Origin: JAJXZJ01 sp050012855
Lineage (GTDB): Bacteria; Verrucomicrobiota; Verrucomicrobiia; Limisphaerales; J093
Reading direction: 5' to 3'
Assembly (NCBI GenBank): GCA_050012855.1
Contig: JBEKGJ010000004.1
Span: 78,728-142,727 of the forward strand
DNA length: 64,000 nt
The first letter of the stretch is position 1. The number at the start of each line of letters is the position of its first letter. The notes under the pieces were generated by a model. It was given only the letters and a program-made list of their open reading frames with translations. It was not told the origin of the DNA and did not search any database. The position numbers were made by a program, and so were the translations under genes. Positions 61,844 to 64,000 of the stretch are shown here, one piece after another.

Positions 61844-62572
61844 ATGAAGACATTACTCACAGTTGCCTGCGCCCTCAGCCTGGTCGGCGCCGCCGGCGCG
61901 GCGGACGACCCGGCCGGCCTGACGAACGACACCGACAAGGCCAGCTACAGCATCGGCGTCAACATTGGCCGCAGCTTCAAGACGCAGTCCATCGAACTCA
62001 ACACCAACGCCTTCCTCCAGGGCTTCCGCGACGCCTACACCGGGGCCAAACTGCAACTTACCGAGGAACAGTCCCAGCAGGCGCTCGACGCGTTCAAGAA
62101 GGTCGTGACCGCAAAACAGGAGGCGGCGGCGAAGGCGCAGGGCGACAAGAACAAGAAGGAAGGCGAGCAGTTTCTGGCGGAGAACGGCAAGAAGGAGGGC
62201 GTCAAGACCCTGGCCAGCGGTCTGCAATACAAGGTGATCAAGGCGGGCGACGGCAAGAAACCCGGCGTGGACGATTACGTGAAAGTGCACTATCGGGGCA
62301 CGCTGATCAGCGGCGCCGAATTCGACAGCTCCTACAAGCGGAACGAGCCCACGACCTTCCAGCTCGGGCAGATCATCGCCGGCTGGCGCGAGGCGCTGCA
62401 GTTGATGCCGGTGGGTTCCAAGTGGCAACTGTTCGTGCCGTCGGCGCTGGCCTACGGCGAGGAGGCGCCACCGGACATCGGGCCCAACGCCACGCTGCTC
62501 TTCGAGGTGGAGTTGCTCTCGATCGAACCCAAGCCGAAGGAAGATCCGGCGGCGGGGTTGAAACTGCAGTAG
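61844..62572 (+). CDS. FKBP-type peptidyl-prolyl cis-trans isomerase
   Basis: This 242-residue periplasmic isomerase has a signal peptide (KTLLTVACALSLVGAAGAA), an N-terminal dimerisation domain (residues 25-105, SYSIGVNIGRSFKTQ), a lysine/glutamate-rich linker and an FKBP domain (residues 140-228: VKVHYRGTLISGAEFDSSY, LGQIIAGWREALQLMPVGSK, PSALAYGEEAPP). It assists folding of exported proteins. The end converges on the permease gene, 19 bp apart. Confidence 0.93.
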   Translation: MKTLLTVACALSLVGAAGAADDPAGLTNDTDKASYSIGVNIGRSFKTQSIELNTNAFLQGFRDAYTGAKLQLTEEQSQQALDAFKKVVTAKQEAAAKAQGDKNKKEGEQFLAENGKKEGVKTLASGLQYKVIKAGDGKKPGVDDYVKVHYRGTLISGAEFDSSYKRNEPTTFQLGQIIAGWREALQLMPVGSKWQLFVPSALAYGEEAPPDIGPNATLLFEVELLSIEPKPKEDPAAGLKLQ

Positions 62573-62591
62573 AGCACGGCCGCCGCCGGCC

Positions 62592-63692
62592 TCAGCCCCG
62601 GCGGTTGGCCCGCCAGAGCATCCAGGCGCCCACGCCTTGAAACAGGAAGTTGGGCACCCATAGAATCAGATGGGGCAGCCGCTCCGGGTGGGTCTGCCAG
62701 GCCTGCCCGAGGATGACGAAGCTGTAATAGACCAGCACGAGCAGGAGGGCGAGGCCCATCCCGGCGCTGGTTTCGCGGCGGTGCGCCCGGATTCCCAGCG
62801 GGATCCCCACGAGCGTGAACCCGATGCAGGCGAAGGAAAACGCCAACTGCCGGTGCATCTGCACCACGACCGGCGTCGGATCGATTCCTAATCGCCGGCA
62901 TTCGTAGAACTGCAACATCAATTGGGCGAAGGTCATGTCCGTCAACGGCGCATCCACGCCGCCGGTCTGGCTGGGCCGCGGGTTCAACGGGAATGGGAAA
63001 TTGCTGAAAGTGCCCGGTTGCATGCTGCTGGCCTGCACGATCTCCACCTCCGGGAAGAACAGGATGATCTGCTGATTGGTCGGGTTGACACTGATCGTCG
63101 CCTTCGCGGCCTGGTAGATGCGTTCGGGCCGCGAAACCGCCTCGGTGCTGTTGGTGGACATTTCGTAGGCGAGGAGGTTGTGGAGCGTGTCGCCTTGGAC
63201 GCGCCCGATGAAGATGATGTAGGGGGGGAAGTCCTTGATGAACTGGTTCTCCGCCAGCAGGGCGGTGGGCCGTTGCGCGCCGAGTTGCACGAGGAGTTGC
63301 TTGTAAGCCACCCGGCACTCCGGCCCAAACTGCAGGTTGAACCACCCGCTCACGCCGCTGAGCACGACGCTCAGGAGCAGGATGGGCGAGATCAGCGCCA
63401 CGAGGCTGATCCCGCTCGCCCGCACCGCCGTGAGTTCCTGATCCGCGCTGAATCGCCCAAAAACGAGCAACGTCGCGGTCAACAGCCCCATCGGGAGCGC
63501 GAACACCATCACGAAGGGCACCAGCAGGGCGATGGCCTGCGCGACGATCCCGAGCGAAACCTGGCGGTTGATGAGGAGGGTCAGGATTTCGCGCAGCACA
63601 TTGCCGAGCAGCAGCACGAACGTGAACACCGCCACGGTCAGCAGCAGCGAGGCGACCACCTGGCGCAGCAGGTAAAGATGGAGTGTCTTCAT
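62592..63692 (-). CDS. LptF/LptG-family LPS export permease
   Basis: This 366-residue YjgP/YjgQ protein has three N-terminal membrane helices (within residues 10-125), a periplasmic beta-jellyroll domain (about 140-265, FPPYIIFIGRVQGDTLHNLL) and three C-terminal helices (about 285-360). It starts with KTLHLYLLRQVVASLLLTVA, typical of the family. With LptB it pulls LPS out of the inner membrane towards the cell surface, in line with the LPS genes at 28-47 kb. Which of LptF or LptG it is cannot be decided. Confidence 0.9.
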   Translation of the reverse strand: MKTLHLYLLRQVVASLLLTVAVFTFVLLLGNVLREILTLLINRQVSLGIVAQAIALLVPFVMVFALPMGLLTATLLVFGRFSADQELTAVRASGISLVALISPILLLSVVLSGVSGWFNLQFGPECRVAYKQLLVQLGAQRPTALLAENQFIKDFPPYIIFIGRVQGDTLHNLLAYEMSTNSTEAVSRPERIYQAAKATISVNPTNQQIILFFPEVEIVQASSMQPGTFSNFPFPLNPRPSQTGGVDAPLTDMTFAQLMLQFYECRRLGIDPTPVVVQMHRQLAFSFACIGFTLVGIPLGIRAHRRETSAGMGLALLLVLVYYSFVILGQAWQTHPERLPHLILWVPNFLFQGVGAWMLWRANRRG

Positions 63693-63845
63693 GCCCAGCC
63701 ACCCGGCCCGGCCCCGCGACGGAGGCCGCGCCGGTCGCGGACGATTTCTCCGCGGAACGGGTGCCCCAAGCTAACAACCTGGCCGCCCCGCGCAAGCGCC
63801 GTCTCGGGGCGAAGGCACGCGCGGGCGTACGACTGCGTTCTTCAT
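63693..63845. other. Short intergenic gap before the transposase fragment
   Basis: About 150 bp follow the start of the LPS permease gene and should contain its promoter; no confident match is seen. No gene is seen. Confidence 0.4.
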
Positions 63846-64000
63846 TCAGGCTGCCAAAGGGAGGGTGTCGTTACGGGCGGCGTGCTGGTTGAGCCGGTGT
63901 TGCCAGAAGCTGTCGATGCGGCGACTGGCGTGGATACAACGGAAGGCCAGAATGTGCTCGGCTCCCGGAACGCTCCAGAACATGCCTGACTGCTTGCAGC
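63846..64000 (-). mobile_element. ISKra4-type transposase, 3' end at the window edge
   Basis: Reading the minus strand from the window end gives CKQSGMFWSVPGAEHILAFR, then RRIDSFWQHRLNQHAARNDT and a stop at 63848-63846. The SGMFWSVPGAEHILALRC-like block is characteristic of the C-terminus of ISKra4-family transposases (from memory). The rest of the gene lies outside the window, so it cannot be said whether the element is intact. Confidence 0.8.

Overview
The window is a high-GC (roughly two-thirds G+C) bacterial chromosome segment, most likely from a member of the Verrucomicrobiota (Limisphaerales/Pedosphaera-like). The evidence is an H-X9-DG prepilin, Tat-exported sugar isomerase and Gfo/Idh/MocA proteins, a secreted GH29 fucosidase, a caa3-type oxidase operon joined to a cytochrome b-c fusion, and many short hairpin-rich intergenic repeat families. 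The taxonomic call rests on recall of gene content; no rRNA is present to settle it.

Layout. 1-4.5 kb: partial gamma-carbonic anhydrase, an autoregulatory-looking membrane protein/winged-helix pair with twin operators, an MBL hydrolase, a HAD phosphatase, an FmdB zinc ribbon and a YdcF protein. 4.5-10.6 kb: accessory region. It holds three 332-bp-period repeats, a decayed STAND-type NTPase gene broken by hairpin repeats, a lower-GC two-gene cassette (winged-helix protein plus Sll1717-family P-loop ATPase) and a truncated ORF6N gene. 10.6-15.2 kb: exported carbohydrate-related proteins (GH29, an unknown secreted protein, a TIM-barrel isomerase) separated by composite repeats. 15.3-22.6 kb: a respiratory operon (ctaB, coxB, coxA, coxC, ctaG, small membrane protein, Rieske, cytochrome b-c) with a clear promoter. 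22.7-28.3 kb, minus strand: SDR, metal ABC permease and binding protein, porin, small membrane protein, prepilin.

28.4-46.8 kb is an envelope polysaccharide/LPS cluster: deacetylase, rhamnose-pathway RfbD/RfbC, several glycosyltransferases, FkbM methyltransferase, DUF4254, three GT9 heptosyltransferase-like proteins, an MsbA-like exporter, an O-antigen-ligase-like polymerase and a lipid kinase. 46.8-53.6 kb: beta-CASP RNA nuclease, a strong free-standing structured RNA candidate with terminator (48293-48461), Gfo/Idh/MocA, ACT protein with phenylacetate-CoA ligase, and GTP-dependent PEPCK. 53.6-55.2 kb: small mobile debris, consisting of a 220-bp MITE-like element, a VapBC-like module with a perfect operator palindrome between imperfect direct repeats, and the domain V/VI remnant of a class C-like group II intron. 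55.2-64 kb: amidohydrolase-CBM9 fusion, NikR, FIST protein, TrmB, holin-like membrane protein, FAD oxidoreductase, FKBP isomerase, LptF/G permease, and an ISKra4-type transposase 3' end at the window edge.

The main functional blocks are aerobic respiration, envelope polysaccharide assembly and export, and exported carbohydrate metabolism. The most unusual items are the defence-like cassette beside the dead STAND gene, the four-hairpin RNA candidate and the group II intron remnant.
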